Below are positions 37,015 to 45,771 of a stretch of 64,000 nucleotides of DNA, piece by piece. The DNA lies in assembly GCF_040026395.1 (NCBI RefSeq), contig NZ_CP157278.1:5985700-6049699 (forward strand). The letters are read 5' to 3'. The DNA is from Pedobacter lusitanus (GTDB lineage Bacteria; Bacteroidota; Bacteroidia; Sphingobacteriales; Sphingobacteriaceae). Position 1 is the stretch's first letter; every line of letters starts with the position of its first letter. Both the position numbers and the translations under genes were made by a program. The notes under the pieces are model-generated. The model saw nothing but the letters and a program-made list of their open reading frames with translations, had not been told where the DNA came from and searched no databases.

Positions 37015-37986
37015 TTACTGATTAAAGTAATTATAGTTTCTGATCAGACCATCGTAATCACGATCCAGGTCATCAATGTCGGTTTTGGTTAGTTTGCCAC
37101 TGGTTCCGGCATCCCGCAGTGTCTTCTTAGTGCGCAGTAAAAGATCGTGGAAACTCTCATAAAACCGCTTATATTGACCATCTTTATTTGCTTTTTTGGC
37201 ATTTTCAATATTCAGTGCAGCATTTTTTGTCTGTGAATTTTCCAGTTCTCTATATCCAGCCTGAGCTTTATCTTTGATCTTTGCATAATTACTACCATTA
37301 TCAGCCAGCAGATCAATAAAATTACGGAAGGTTTTCATATCAGTCTTCATTGCGATGATATAGTCTTTAAGCGGGCTGTCTTTCAGTACTACAATTTCCG
37401 CAGCATCTGCTACTTCATTAACTTTTTTCATCAGTACCAGTTTTCCTGTATATAGTTTTTGTACTGTGTTTCTGATTGTATCAATCATGAGATAACCTTT
37501 GGTTCCGTTATCATCTTTGTAGTCCTGAGCTTTAAGATAATCATCCAATTGCTTGTAGTTATTCTGAAGCTTTTCAAATATGGTATTATATTGAGTAATC
37601 TGTGTTTTGAAATAAGCCTGATTTTCTTTTCCAAGTTCATCTACCGGTTTTTCTATCGTTACCCCATTCATGTTGCGAAGGCCAGCCTGAATGAGATGCG
37701 GGGTAATCACTCCGGTAAATGCAAATAGATTTTTTGGATTTCTTAATCCTTTTTCTATCTGCTCTGTATTACTGAGTATGTTTTTTAAATATGAATTATG
37801 GCTGTTTGCCATATCAACGACAAGGTTGGTGTATTCAATAATACGACTGGCTTTATCCGCTGATCCAGTTTCAGCAGAAGCGGATGACTCATTTTGAGTG
37901 TTGTTATCCTTCTTATTATTGGTGCATGATATTACTGCCAATAGCAACAGTATACAGCATAATGTAGAGGTGATGGTTTTTTTCAT
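37015..37986 (-). CDS. DUF3829/YiiG-like lipoprotein
   Basis: 323 residues. Lipoprotein signal with C21 (LLLAVISC), a short Asn/Ser-rich linker, then an all-helical region: RIIEYTNLVVDMANSHNSYLKNIL, YNTIFEKLQNNYKQLDDYLKAQDYKDDNGTKG, and LDRDYDGLIRNYNYFNQ at the end. The pattern agrees with the YiiG/DUF3829 family of envelope lipoproteins of unknown function. Single-gene unit with its own terminator. Confidence 0.75.
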   Translation of the reverse strand: MKKTITSTLCCILLLLAVISCTNNKKDNNTQNESSASAETGSADKASRIIEYTNLVVDMANSHNSYLKNILSNTEQIEKGLRNPKNLFAFTGVITPHLIQAGLRNMNGVTIEKPVDELGKENQAYFKTQITQYNTIFEKLQNNYKQLDDYLKAQDYKDDNGTKGYLMIDTIRNTVQKLYTGKLVLMKKVNEVADAAEIVVLKDSPLKDYIIAMKTDMKTFRNFIDLLADNGSNYAKIKDKAQAGYRELENSQTKNAALNIENAKKANKDGQYKRFYESFHDLLLRTKKTLRDAGTSGKLTKTDIDDLDRDYDGLIRNYNYFNQ

Positions 37987-38073
37987 AATGTAAATGGTTG
38001 ATTATTGGCAAGATAAAGATATTCTTTAATAACAGAAAATGTATCGTGCAGTGAACGTTCTACCATACTTATG

Positions 38074-38123
38074 TATCATTATTATGATGATTTAATACAA
38101 TTTATATTATTATAATAATGATA
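38074..38123. repeat. 12-bp inverted repeat before the VOC gene
   Basis: TATCATTATTAT (38074-38085) and ATAATAATGATA (38112-38123) are perfect complements with 26 nt between them, about 45 bp before the VOC start codon. Possibly an operator; AT-only arms make chance more likely. Confidence 0.4.
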
Positions 38124-38167
38124 GTGTTATGCCGAGATTTGTGTGGTCAAATAAATAATATAAAATA

Positions 38168-38758
38168 ATGGAACGTAAAAAATTCATACAGACAGCCACT
38201 TTGGGAGCAGCAGGATTACTTGCGGGTAGTGCTGTTTCTTTGTCTGCAAAAAATAAAAATATGGAAACTATAGCTCAAAAAAATAAAGGTTTTAGCCGTG
38301 TGAACCACGTTGGGATTGTTGTTGCAGATCTCGATAAATCTATAGCTTTTTATGAAGCGCTGACAGGCCTTAAAGTAAGTAATGTTGATCAGATTGGCGG
38401 AGATCGTATGGCTCAGGTTTTAGGCTTGAAAAAAACACTCATCCGTTATGCAAATCTTCATCTTGAAAATATCAATATGGATCTGCTGGAATATGAGCAG
38501 CCTGAACCGGTAAAAGCACATTACGATAATAATCAGATTAGTGCGATGCATTTATGTTTTGAAGTTGATAATATTCAGGATGCTGTTAAACGATTGAAAG
38601 ATGCCGGGATTAAGTTATCAGGTGAGCCTATCATTTTTGAAGCAGCAGATGGATTGAAATCAGGTTTTGGTACAGCAGTAGCTTATTTTGATGATCCTGA
38701 TGGAACACATCTGGAAATTATTGAACCACAAGGTCCATTTAAAAGAGAACGTAAATAA
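38168..38758 (+). CDS. VOC-family (glyoxalase-like) protein with export signal
   Basis: 196 residues. The N-terminus MERKKFIQTATLGAAGLLAGSAVSLSAK looks like a secretion signal of the Tat-like type with K-K rather than R-R. The VOC domain starts at VNHVGIVVADLDKSIAFYEALTGLKV and ends in AVAYFDDPDGTHLEIIE, giving the metal-binding H and E positions (VNH, MHLCF, LEIIE). Such enzymes include glyoxalases and dioxygenases; the substrate is unknown. It precedes an Old Yellow Enzyme gene by 9 bp and is probably cotranscribed with it. Confidence 0.85.
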   Translation: MERKKFIQTATLGAAGLLAGSAVSLSAKNKNMETIAQKNKGFSRVNHVGIVVADLDKSIAFYEALTGLKVSNVDQIGGDRMAQVLGLKKTLIRYANLHLENINMDLLEYEQPEPVKAHYDNNQISAMHLCFEVDNIQDAVKRLKDAGIKLSGEPIIFEAADGLKSGFGTAVAYFDDPDGTHLEIIEPQGPFKRERK

Positions 38759-38767
38759 AATTTTATC

Positions 38768-39859
38768 ATGAGCTTATTTGAATCTTATTCAGGCAAAGGA
38801 CTTGAACTAAAAAACAGAGTTGTAATGGCTCCTATGACCCGCGCACGTAATCCCGATGGGATTCCTAACGCTTTGAATGCTCTGTATTATGAACAAAGAA
38901 CAGGAGCCGGGTTAATTATCACAGAAGGGACTGCTATTTCTCCAACTTCGATGGGAGTGCTTCATGTACCGGGGTTATTCACTAAAGAACAGGTAAATGG
39001 CTGGAAATTAGTGACTGATGCTGTTCATGAACAAGGGTCTAAAATCTTTACCCAGTTATGGCATGTAGGCAGAGTCTCTCATATTTCAAATCAGCCCGAT
39101 CGGCAGGCTCCGGTAGGTGCTTCAACTATACAGGCTGCTGAATCAAATGCATGGGGATATGATGAAAATGGCAAAGAGAGTTTTGTTATTGCTTCCAAAC
39201 CTAAAGCGTTGACTACAGCAGAGGTTAAGCAGGTAGTCAATGATTTTGCCAATGCATCGGCCAATGCCATAGAAGCAGGTTTTGATGGAGTGGAGCTTCA
39301 TGGTGCAAATGGGTATCTGATGGAACAATTTCTCAATCCATATACCAATGACAGAACGGATCAGTATGGCGGTTCAGTAGAAAACCGCAGCAGGTTTCTG
39401 TTAGAAGCGATAGACGCCAGTATTGCTAAGATCGGTGCCGAAAAGGTTGCTATTCGTTTAACACCATATGGTGGATTGCATGAATTACCACATTATCAGG
39501 AGATAGAACAAACTTATGCTTATCTCGCATCAGAGTTAGGAAAACGCGGGATTGTATATATCCATCTCATGGATCAGAAATCACGTGGTAGTTTTGCTAT
39601 ACCAGATGGTTTTCTGGAACGGTTCAGAGCAAATTTTGAAGGGATTATTATTCTGGCAGGAGGGATGAATAAGGAAATTTCAGAAAAATATCTGGAGAAA
39701 GGACTCATTGATCTGGCAGCTATCGGAGAAGCATTTATTGCCAATCCTGATTTAGCAGACAGATTGAAATATGATTATGAACTTGCTTTACCTAATCGTG
39801 ATTTGCATTATGGCGGAGGAGCACTTGGTTATACCGATTATCCGGTCTGCGAAGCATAG
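38768..39859 (+). CDS. Old Yellow Enzyme-type alkene reductase (NemA-like)
   Basis: 363 residues of an FMN-binding TIM barrel. Family landmarks: NRVVMAPMTRARN, LIITEGTAISPTSMGV, FTQLWHVGRVSH (the usual His-Val-Gly-Arg), VNDFANASANAIEAGFDGVELHGANGYLMEQFLNPYTNDRTDQYGGSVENRSRF, and AIGEAFIANPDLADRL. These enzymes reduce activated C=C bonds, N-ethylmaleimide and nitro compounds with NADPH. It is coupled with the VOC gene. Regulation by the LysR upstream cannot be shown. Confidence 0.93.
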   Translation: MSLFESYSGKGLELKNRVVMAPMTRARNPDGIPNALNALYYEQRTGAGLIITEGTAISPTSMGVLHVPGLFTKEQVNGWKLVTDAVHEQGSKIFTQLWHVGRVSHISNQPDRQAPVGASTIQAAESNAWGYDENGKESFVIASKPKALTTAEVKQVVNDFANASANAIEAGFDGVELHGANGYLMEQFLNPYTNDRTDQYGGSVENRSRFLLEAIDASIAKIGAEKVAIRLTPYGGLHELPHYQEIEQTYAYLASELGKRGIVYIHLMDQKSRGSFAIPDGFLERFRANFEGIIILAGGMNKEISEKYLEKGLIDLAAIGEAFIANPDLADRLKYDYELALPNRDLHYGGGALGYTDYPVCEA

Positions 39860-39884
39860 TTTTAAAGGCCGGTTCTTGTAATGA

Positions 39885-39918
39885 AAAAGCCGTTTCTGAA
39901 TTAACAGAAACGGCTTTT
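39885..39918. terminator. Intrinsic terminator between convergent genes
   Basis: AAAAGCCGTTTCTG / CAGAAACGGCTTTT, a 14-bp perfect stem with an AATTAA loop and A/T runs on both sides; serves both the OYE gene and the pirin gene. Confidence 0.88.
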
Positions 39919-39934
39919 GTATAAAAAACAAACA

Positions 39935-40807
39935 TTAATCTTTCAGCACGCCAAATTTACCGCTGTTGAAGTCTTCGATAGCCTGATCAATTTCTTCATT
40001 TGTATTCATTACAAAAGGGCCGTAACTTACAATCGGTTCATGAATAGGTTCCCCGCTTAATAATAACACCACGCTATTTCTATTGGCTTTGATCTGAATT
40101 TCTTCCCCTTTATTCTCAAACAAAACAAAACTATGTTCAGCTGCTATTTCACCATTTACTTCGATACTGCCATTTACCACTAATAAAGCAGTGTTATGTC
40201 CTGCACTTACCGATGTTGTGATTTCTGCACCTTCGTTCAGCTTAATATCTATTAAATTTACCGGGCTATAGGTTTCCGCAGGTCCGGTAACTCCATTAAA
40301 GCTTCCGGCGATGACATTCACCACACCTCCGTTATCCGGCAATTCAATTTTACCCATACCCGCAGCAGTTAACTCCTGATAATGCGGAGTTACAGATTTA
40401 TCTTTTTTAGGAAGATTTACCCATAACTGAACCATTTCAAACGGACCTCCTTTTTTAGAAAAGGCTTCTTCATGATATTCTTTATGTAATATCCCTTTAC
40501 CAGCAGTCATCCATTGAACGTCACCAGAGTTGATGATTCCGTGGCTGCCTGTGCTGTCATGATGTGCAACACTGCCTTTGTAAGCAATTGTTACCGTTTC
40601 AAAACCTTTATGTGGATGCACTCCAACACCTCTAAGATGATTTGAAGGTCCAAAATCGTATTCCGGGTTAAAGTCCAATAGTAAAAAAGGACTTATTCTC
40701 TCCTGAGGAATGCCTGCACCTGGTATATAATTAAATACCCTGAACCCGTCACCAACCATATGAGGTTTGCCAGAATTTGTCACTATTTTTTCAATTAACT
40801 TTTTCAT
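39935..40807 (-). CDS. Pirin-family cupin protein
   Basis: 290 residues from the ATG at 40807. A clear AAGGAG stands 7-8 bp upstream, so the longer frame to 40849 is unlikely. Bicupin with the pirin N-terminal motif (FRVFNYIPG, LLDFNPEYDFGPSNHLRGVGVHPHKGFETVTIAYKG). The metal-binding His residues (VHPHKG, and the later HKEYHEE region) and Glu are in place. Pirins bind Fe and may act as quercetinases or redox regulators. A second pirin lies at 41582 with a hydrolase gene between. Confidence 0.92.
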   Translation of the reverse strand: MKKLIEKIVTNSGKPHMVGDGFRVFNYIPGAGIPQERISPFLLLDFNPEYDFGPSNHLRGVGVHPHKGFETVTIAYKGSVAHHDSTGSHGIINSGDVQWMTAGKGILHKEYHEEAFSKKGGPFEMVQLWVNLPKKDKSVTPHYQELTAAGMGKIELPDNGGVVNVIAGSFNGVTGPAETYSPVNLIDIKLNEGAEITTSVSAGHNTALLVVNGSIEVNGEIAAEHSFVLFENKGEEIQIKANRNSVVLLLSGEPIHEPIVSYGPFVMNTNEEIDQAIEDFNSGKFGVLKD

Positions 40808-40898
40808 TATATATCTCCTTTTTATAACAATATCAAGCATTGTATACAAATATACCTATACGAGAAGGGCTATTCGTTGATGTAGGATAAGAAGCGAT

Positions 40899-41540
40899 TT
40901 ACTCCGCTTTATCATAAGAAAACTGAATACCCGCAGTTCCGCCGGTTTCAATGAATAACTTCATAAAACCTGGAACAGTTTCTGATCTTCCCCAGTCCCT
41001 TTGCAGTTCACAGAATAATTGTGCTACACTTACCGGTTGTGCACCTGCCTGCTCCATTCTCCTTAAAGCTGCATCATGAGCTGCCAGTGAAGTTCCGCCA
41101 ACTGCATCAACAACAGGATATACTTCATAACCCTCTTTCAGTGCATCCAGAGTAGGAAACGACAGACATGCTTCAGTCCAAAGCGCAGTCATGATTAATT
41201 TCTTTCTTCCTGTTGCTTTAACTGCTTCGAGGAATTCAGCATCTTCCCATGCATTGATTGTTGTACGGTCATAAGAAGGCAGACCAGTCATTTCTTTACG
41301 TAGCTGCGGAATGGTTTCAAAATTTAAACCAGTCTTGACGTTTACCGTAGAAAGAATAATTGGCAGATTATACAATTTTGCCATCTTTACTACACCAGTA
41401 ATATTGTTAACCAACAGCTGCCGGTCCATAGAGGCAATGGAATTCACCTGAACAGGTTGATAGTCTATGAGGATTAATGCCGCATTCTCCGGCGTTAATA
41501 ATTGATCATTTTTTTGATCTCTGATAGGTAAGCTACTCAT
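40899..41540 (-). CDS. Isochorismatase-like cysteine hydrolase (YcaC-type)
   Basis: 213 residues. Catalytic triad positions of the family are visible: Asp in ALILIDYQPVQ, Lys in ATGRKKLIMTALWTEAC, and Cys in TEACLSFPTLDALKEGYEVY, followed by the cis-peptide-type region. It resembles YcaC-type octameric hydrolases, whose substrate is unclear. It lies between two pirin genes on the same strand, about 40-90 bp from each, and has a paralog at 43223. Confidence 0.88.
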   Translation of the reverse strand: MSSLPIRDQKNDQLLTPENAALILIDYQPVQVNSIASMDRQLLVNNITGVVKMAKLYNLPIILSTVNVKTGLNFETIPQLRKEMTGLPSYDRTTINAWEDAEFLEAVKATGRKKLIMTALWTEACLSFPTLDALKEGYEVYPVVDAVGGTSLAAHDAALRRMEQAGAQPVSVAQLFCELQRDWGRSETVPGFMKLFIETGGTAGIQFSYDKAE

Positions 41541-41581
41541 CTTATTTGTTTTTAAAATTAAAAAATCAGTATTACAGAAAG

Positions 41582-42436
41582 TTAAAATTCAAGAGTGCCG
41601 AACGCACCGTTTTTATATTCGGCAATTGCCTGATTTGTTTCCTCTTCCGTATTCATCACGAAATTGTCTTTAGCTGCTAAAGGCTCTTCTATTGGCAGAG
41701 CACTGAGAAACAGGATCTTTGAATCTTCTGCAGCATCTAAAATGACCTGGTCGTTATCTTTTTCCAGCACTGCCAGATGATGAAAACTGACTGGTTCATC
41801 ATTGATATTAACCGATCCGCTGATCACATATATTAATGTCCAGTAACCCGGAACAGCCCGGATGTCTACCCGTTTTCCTTGCTGAATCTCACCGATAATG
41901 GTTGTGACAGGAGTGAAGCTTTTCATTGGCCCGGTCTGTTCTTCATATTCCCCGCTTACCAGTCGCAGATGAACACCTTCCTGCTTTAATACTTCCGGTT
42001 GCATAGTTTTAGTGGCAGACTGATAGCATGGCTCATCCCATTTATGAGCTTGAGGTACATTTACCCAAAGCTGAATCAGCTCTTGTGTTCCACCATTTTT
42101 CAGCAGCTCTTTTGTTGGTCCTTCACTATGTAAAATTCCTTTGCCGGCAAACATCCACTGCACATCACCAGCTTTGATGATTTCATCATTGCCGGCATTA
42201 TCCTTATGATAACCTTCGCCCTGGAGCTGGAAAGTTACCGGTGAAAAACCCCGGTGAGGATGCGGGTGAATTCTTAATTCCTGTCCCGGAACGATATTTT
42301 CCGGGCCCATATGGTGTAGTACTATAAAGGGATTTGCAAACCTGAAATCTTTGTGTGGCAGAGGCTGCAAAACCGTTTCATCCTTAGTAATCTGTTTTTC
42401 TCTTCCTAAAAGGATATGTGCTATCTTTTTTCTCAT
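41582..42436 (-). CDS. Pirin-family cupin protein (second copy)
   Basis: 284 residues; bicupin with LRIHPHPHRGFSPVTFQLQGEGYHKDNAGNDEIIKAGDVQWMFAGKGILHSEGP, which holds the HxH and downstream Glu/His ligands for iron. Only about half-similar to the pirin at 39935, so the copies are old. The ending NEETNQAIAEYKNGAFGTLEF-type tail (here TEEETNQAIAEY) is shared by both. Probably cytosolic, with a metal-dependent redox or quercetinase-like role. Confidence 0.92.
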   Translation of the reverse strand: MRKKIAHILLGREKQITKDETVLQPLPHKDFRFANPFIVLHHMGPENIVPGQELRIHPHPHRGFSPVTFQLQGEGYHKDNAGNDEIIKAGDVQWMFAGKGILHSEGPTKELLKNGGTQELIQLWVNVPQAHKWDEPCYQSATKTMQPEVLKQEGVHLRLVSGEYEEQTGPMKSFTPVTTIIGEIQQGKRVDIRAVPGYWTLIYVISGSVNINDEPVSFHHLAVLEKDNDQVILDAAEDSKILFLSALPIEEPLAAKDNFVMNTEEETNQAIAEYKNGAFGTLEF

Positions 42437-42524
42437 AATAAATATGTCTTTTATGATTAAACAAATTTATCAGCAAAGCAGATAAGGAAAAATGACGTTG
42501 ATTAAGAAAAAAACTTAATACAGG

Positions 42525-43112
42525 TTAAGATTTTGAAAGACTTTCTGCTTTGAGCATTTTACTTAAAAACTCTGGTGTAACACCAATATAGGAGGCCACC
42601 TGTTTCTGAGCTATAATATCAATTAAGGTAGGGTAGCGCTGACAGAATTTTTCATATCTGTCTTTGGCGCTCAGACGGGCATTATCCATTGCACGGGTCT
42701 GATAAGTGACCAGTGAATTTTCTGATAATATCCTGAAGTAGTAATTGAGTTTTGGAATTTCCAGGTAAAGTTTTTCCAGGGTGACTTTTGAAATCAGAAT
42801 AATTTCGCTGTCAAATACGGCATCTATGTATAGATGACCAGCATTTTGTGTAATAAAGCTGTACATATCTGCTATCCACCAACCTTCAGGAGCAAACTGC
42901 TGAATATATTGAAAACCATTTTCATCCAGATGATAACTTCTCAGACAGCCAGATGTGACAAACATCGCAAAACGATTGATATCTCCTTCAAGTAACAGAT
43001 GTTGTTTTTTTTTAACCTTTTTTACCTGCAGACTGGATAATAACAATTGTTTCTCTGCTTCATTAAGAACAATATGCTTAGAGATGCTATTTAGAAGGAG
43101 GTCTGCATTCAT
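42525..43112 (-). CDS. Crp/Fnr-family transcriptional regulator
   Basis: 195 residues. A cyclic-nucleotide-binding-type beta roll covers about 20-115 (KKKQHLLLEGDINRFAMFVTSGCLRSYHLDENGFQYIQQFAPEGWWIADMYSF). A helical dimer region and a short C-terminal HTH follow (DIIAQKQVASYIGVTPEFLSKMLKAE). The residues that bind cAMP in Crp are not evident, as in many Bacteroidota members. It is encoded upstream of the pirin/hydrolase unit in the same direction and may regulate it. Confidence 0.88.
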   Translation of the reverse strand: MNADLLLNSISKHIVLNEAEKQLLLSSLQVKKVKKKQHLLLEGDINRFAMFVTSGCLRSYHLDENGFQYIQQFAPEGWWIADMYSFITQNAGHLYIDAVFDSEIILISKVTLEKLYLEIPKLNYYFRILSENSLVTYQTRAMDNARLSAKDRYEKFCQRYPTLIDIIAQKQVASYIGVTPEFLSKMLKAESLSKS

Positions 43113-43160
43113 AGTATGGCTGTTGAAAGAACGAAGATAGCCATATTATATAAAACAGTA

Positions 43161-43203
43161 AGCTCTGTATGCATGAATACTGCCTTATTCAACATACAGA
43201 GCT
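43161..43203 (-). terminator. Hairpin downstream of the second hydrolase gene
   Basis: AGCTCTGTATG (43161-43171) pairs perfectly with CATACAGAGCT (43193-43203), 20 bp after the hydrolase stop and before the Crp/Fnr gene. The 21-nt loop is long. Confidence 0.55.
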
Positions 43204-43222
43204 CCTGTTTTAAAGCAGGATT

Positions 43223-43858
43223 TTACACTTCTTTGCCTGCACTTATTGCTTTTTGATAACTTTCAATTAGTGACTGATAAGGAGGCATTACTTTCGTATA
43301 AGCCGATGCATATTGCAAAGCATCCTCACGGTGCCATGTTTTTTGTATTTCGCCTAATACAGCAACAGTACTGACTGGTACTACCCCGGCCAGTGTCAGG
43401 CGTGCGATAGTGGTTTGCGAAGATAAAGTACTCATATCACCAGAAGCATCAATGACAGCAAATACTTCGAATCCTTCGGACTTTGCTGACAGCGAAGGAA
43501 AAGCCACGCAAACGCTTGTTAATACGCCTGCAATAATCAACTTCTTTTTTCCTGATTTTCTAACTGCTTCTGCAAATGCAGGGGTATCCCATGCATTAAT
43601 TTCTCCGTTTCGCGGGATATATACCGCATGTGGTGCCAGTGCATGAATTTCAGGCATTAACGGCCCATTAGGCCCATTAGGTTCTGACGCTGTTGTAAAT
43701 AACGGAATATTCTCTAGAGCTGCAACCTGAGCTAATGCAGCTACGTTATTACGTAAAGCTGTGACATCAATGTCTTTTACAGTCTGGAATAAACCGCTTT
43801 GGTGATCGATCAAAAGAATTGCTACATCATCTGTATTGATCCTTGTTTGTACTGCCAT
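43223..43858 (-). CDS. Isochorismatase-like cysteine hydrolase (YcaC-type, second copy)
   Basis: 211 residues with the family triad: Asp in VAILLIDHQSGLFQTV, Lys in SGKKKLIIAGVLTS, Cys in SVCVAFPSLSAKSEGFEVFAVIDASG. It also has TASEPNGPNGPLMPEI, the substrate-loop region typical of YcaC proteins. Same family as the hydrolase at 40899 but clearly diverged. Own terminator at 43161, so probably a separate transcript from the Crp/Fnr gene. Confidence 0.88.
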   Translation of the reverse strand: MAVQTRINTDDVAILLIDHQSGLFQTVKDIDVTALRNNVAALAQVAALENIPLFTTASEPNGPNGPLMPEIHALAPHAVYIPRNGEINAWDTPAFAEAVRKSGKKKLIIAGVLTSVCVAFPSLSAKSEGFEVFAVIDASGDMSTLSSQTTIARLTLAGVVPVSTVAVLGEIQKTWHREDALQYASAYTKVMPPYQSLIESYQKAISAGKEV

Positions 43859-44151
43859 AGTATTTGATTTTTAATTGGTTATAAGGGATTTTTATGACTG
43901 CTTATTGTAATAATCCTGAAACATTAAAACTTTTGAGCAGCCAGAAATTGATCTCTTTTTCATGAGGGTAAAATTAAAAAGTCATTAAAAGGCCACCAAT
44001 GGGGTAGATTAAGCCAAATCGTTAATATAGATTAAGATTCCGTGGGGTCTTTTGTTTAATTTTTTGCGTGAAAGTGTATACGGAATATGCTTTGTTTTTT
44101 GGGATTAAATGAGAATATTTAATCAATAACCAAAATTTAAAGGACAGGCGC

Positions 44152-44814
44152 ATGATAAAAGGATACTTGAATTTGTTTAAGGATGCTCCGGTTGCAATAG
44201 CAATGCTGGATGCCAAAACTTTAAGACTCGATTCTGCAAATTCAGCTATGCTGCAGCTGTTGAGAAGGGAAAAATCAGTATTGGGCAGCAGACTTCTGGA
44301 GTTTCTTCCTGAAATCGCTGAACAGCCTTACCCGGAGCAGATCTATGATGTAATCCGTACCGGAAGGCCATATAGTGAAACAGGAGCCAGGTTCTATTCA
44401 AATAATAAGGGAAAGATGGAAACTGTATTTGTAGACTATAGTTATACCCCGATCTTAGGAAAAAACAGTAAGGTGATAGCTGTTCTGGTAATAGCTACAG
44501 ATGTAGGAGAAAGAGAAATAAGCAGACTTTATATGGAAGAATCTGACCGGAATTTAAGAGCGATGGTGATGTCTGCACCGGTAGCAATGGCCGTATTCAG
44601 CGGATTTGATTTTCAGATACAATCAGTAAACGACAGAATGTTGAATTTATGGAATAACAATGGGAAATTGGGTTTGAGCGCATTGGAACATGTTTATCAT
44701 AACGGAGTTTCTTTTACTACCGAAATCAACCGGGTATGTTACAGTTATACCCCCTTAAGAGATGTAAGCGGAAATACCACCGGTGTAATCATGGTTGGGA
44801 ACAAAAAGGATTAA
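44152..44814 (+). CDS. Two-PAS-domain protein without an output domain
   Basis: 220 residues. The first PAS domain (about 5-122) contains LFKDAPVAIAMLDAKTLRLDSANSAMLQLL and a C-terminal YTPILGKNSKVIAVLVIATDVGE. The second (about 132-218) starts MVMSAPVAMAVFSGFDFQIQSVNDRML, is much shorter, and ends at GVIMVGNKKD. No kinase, GGDEF or DNA-binding part follows; the stop lies at the end of the second PAS. It may be a stand-alone sensor or a truncated PAS kinase. Convergent with the methyltransferase gene, 5 bp away. Confidence 0.75.
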   Translation: MIKGYLNLFKDAPVAIAMLDAKTLRLDSANSAMLQLLRREKSVLGSRLLEFLPEIAEQPYPEQIYDVIRTGRPYSETGARFYSNNKGKMETVFVDYSYTPILGKNSKVIAVLVIATDVGEREISRLYMEESDRNLRAMVMSAPVAMAVFSGFDFQIQSVNDRMLNLWNNNGKLGLSALEHVYHNGVSFTTEINRVCYSYTPLRDVSGNTTGVIMVGNKKD

Positions 44815-44819
44815 GTTAC

Positions 44820-45584
44820 TTAAAAACTTGCGGCCATAAGTGTTCTTTTAAAAGGATAAAATACCGGCGATTCTTTAAATTCATTGTTTAATCTGCCTTT
44901 GTATTCCCTGATAAAATCCTGTTTGATGTCTTCAGGTAATTTCTCCACGTATGGGATCATAGCAGTACCCGATACCCAGTCAAATAATGCATCCGCATCT
45001 TTTAAGATATGAGGATATATCTTTTCATAGACGGTAATTTCAGTACCTCCGTGCTGAAAAAATATCTTTCCATAATCCTGAATATCAAGTACAGGAGAAA
45101 CACGGGTGAACCCATTTAAAGCTTTTGCAAATGGCGGGGTAGAAGCAATATCTATTAATGCGGTATGTGTGAAATGCCGATGATTAGAAGGAACTTGTAT
45201 AACAAGCTGTCCTCCAGGTTTCAGGCAAGAAATGATTTTAGGGTATAAAGTCTGATGATCTCCAATCCATTGTACAGCTGCATTAGAAAAGATCAGATCC
45301 CATTTTTCTCCCGATTCCAGTTGTTCTTCTATCGTTCTTTTTTTAAAGTCAAGCTGTCCGTTTTGAAATGCAGCCGCTTCATTCAGCATTTCCTGTGAGG
45401 AATCTACGCCCAGAACAGCTGATCCTGGTAAAGCATCGGCAAGTTTTCTGGTCAGTTCACCGGTACCGCATCCTAAATCTACTACCGTTAAATCGGGTCT
45501 GATTTTTATTAATTCAAGTAAATCGTAAAAAGGGCCAAAGCGTTCTTTTTTGAATTTGTTATAAACATCCGGATTCCATGCCAT
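44820..45584 (-). CDS. Trans-aconitate 2-methyltransferase-like SAM methyltransferase
   Basis: 254 residues. SAM motif I is TVVDLGCGTGELTRKLA, the acidic motif is VLGVDSSQEML, and the post-I region DLIFSNAAVQWIGDHQTLYPKIISCLKPGGQLVIQVPSN is diagnostic for Tam-like enzymes. The N-terminal MAWNPDVYNKFKKERFGPFYDLL also fits Tam. In E. coli Tam methylates trans-aconitate, a spontaneous by-product of the TCA cycle. Cytosolic, monocistronic; shares its upstream region with the dihydroxyacetone kinase gene. Confidence 0.85.
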   Translation of the reverse strand: MAWNPDVYNKFKKERFGPFYDLLELIKIRPDLTVVDLGCGTGELTRKLADALPGSAVLGVDSSQEMLNEAAAFQNGQLDFKKRTIEEQLESGEKWDLIFSNAAVQWIGDHQTLYPKIISCLKPGGQLVIQVPSNHRHFTHTALIDIASTPPFAKALNGFTRVSPVLDIQDYGKIFFQHGGTEITVYEKIYPHILKDADALFDWVSGTAMIPYVEKLPEDIKQDFIREYKGRLNNEFKESPVFYPFKRTLMAASF

Positions 45585-45672
45585 AATAATTTGTTAAGAG
45601 TTTATGATATGATAACGTAATTTATCAGAAACAATTTTATATGCTGAATTTAAATATGTTCTGAAATTTGAC

Positions 45673-45740
45673 ATTACCTTAATGGTTTTAAAAAGCAGTA
45701 AATAAATTCTTTTATTACCTTGGAAGACCGTCAAGGTAAT
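45673..45740. promoter_or_regulatory. Operator-like dyad and half-site before the dihydroxyacetone kinase gene
   Basis: ATTACCTTG (45714-45722) and CAAGGTAAT (45732-45740) form a perfect 9-bp dyad with a 9-nt spacer. A further half-site ATTACCTT stands at 45673-45680, 41 bp upstream (about four helical turns). It lies 32 bp before the kinase ATG and also within the divergent promoter region of the methyltransferase gene. Confidence 0.55.
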
Positions 45741-45771
45741 TACAATTATAAATCCTGAAAAATAATATATC

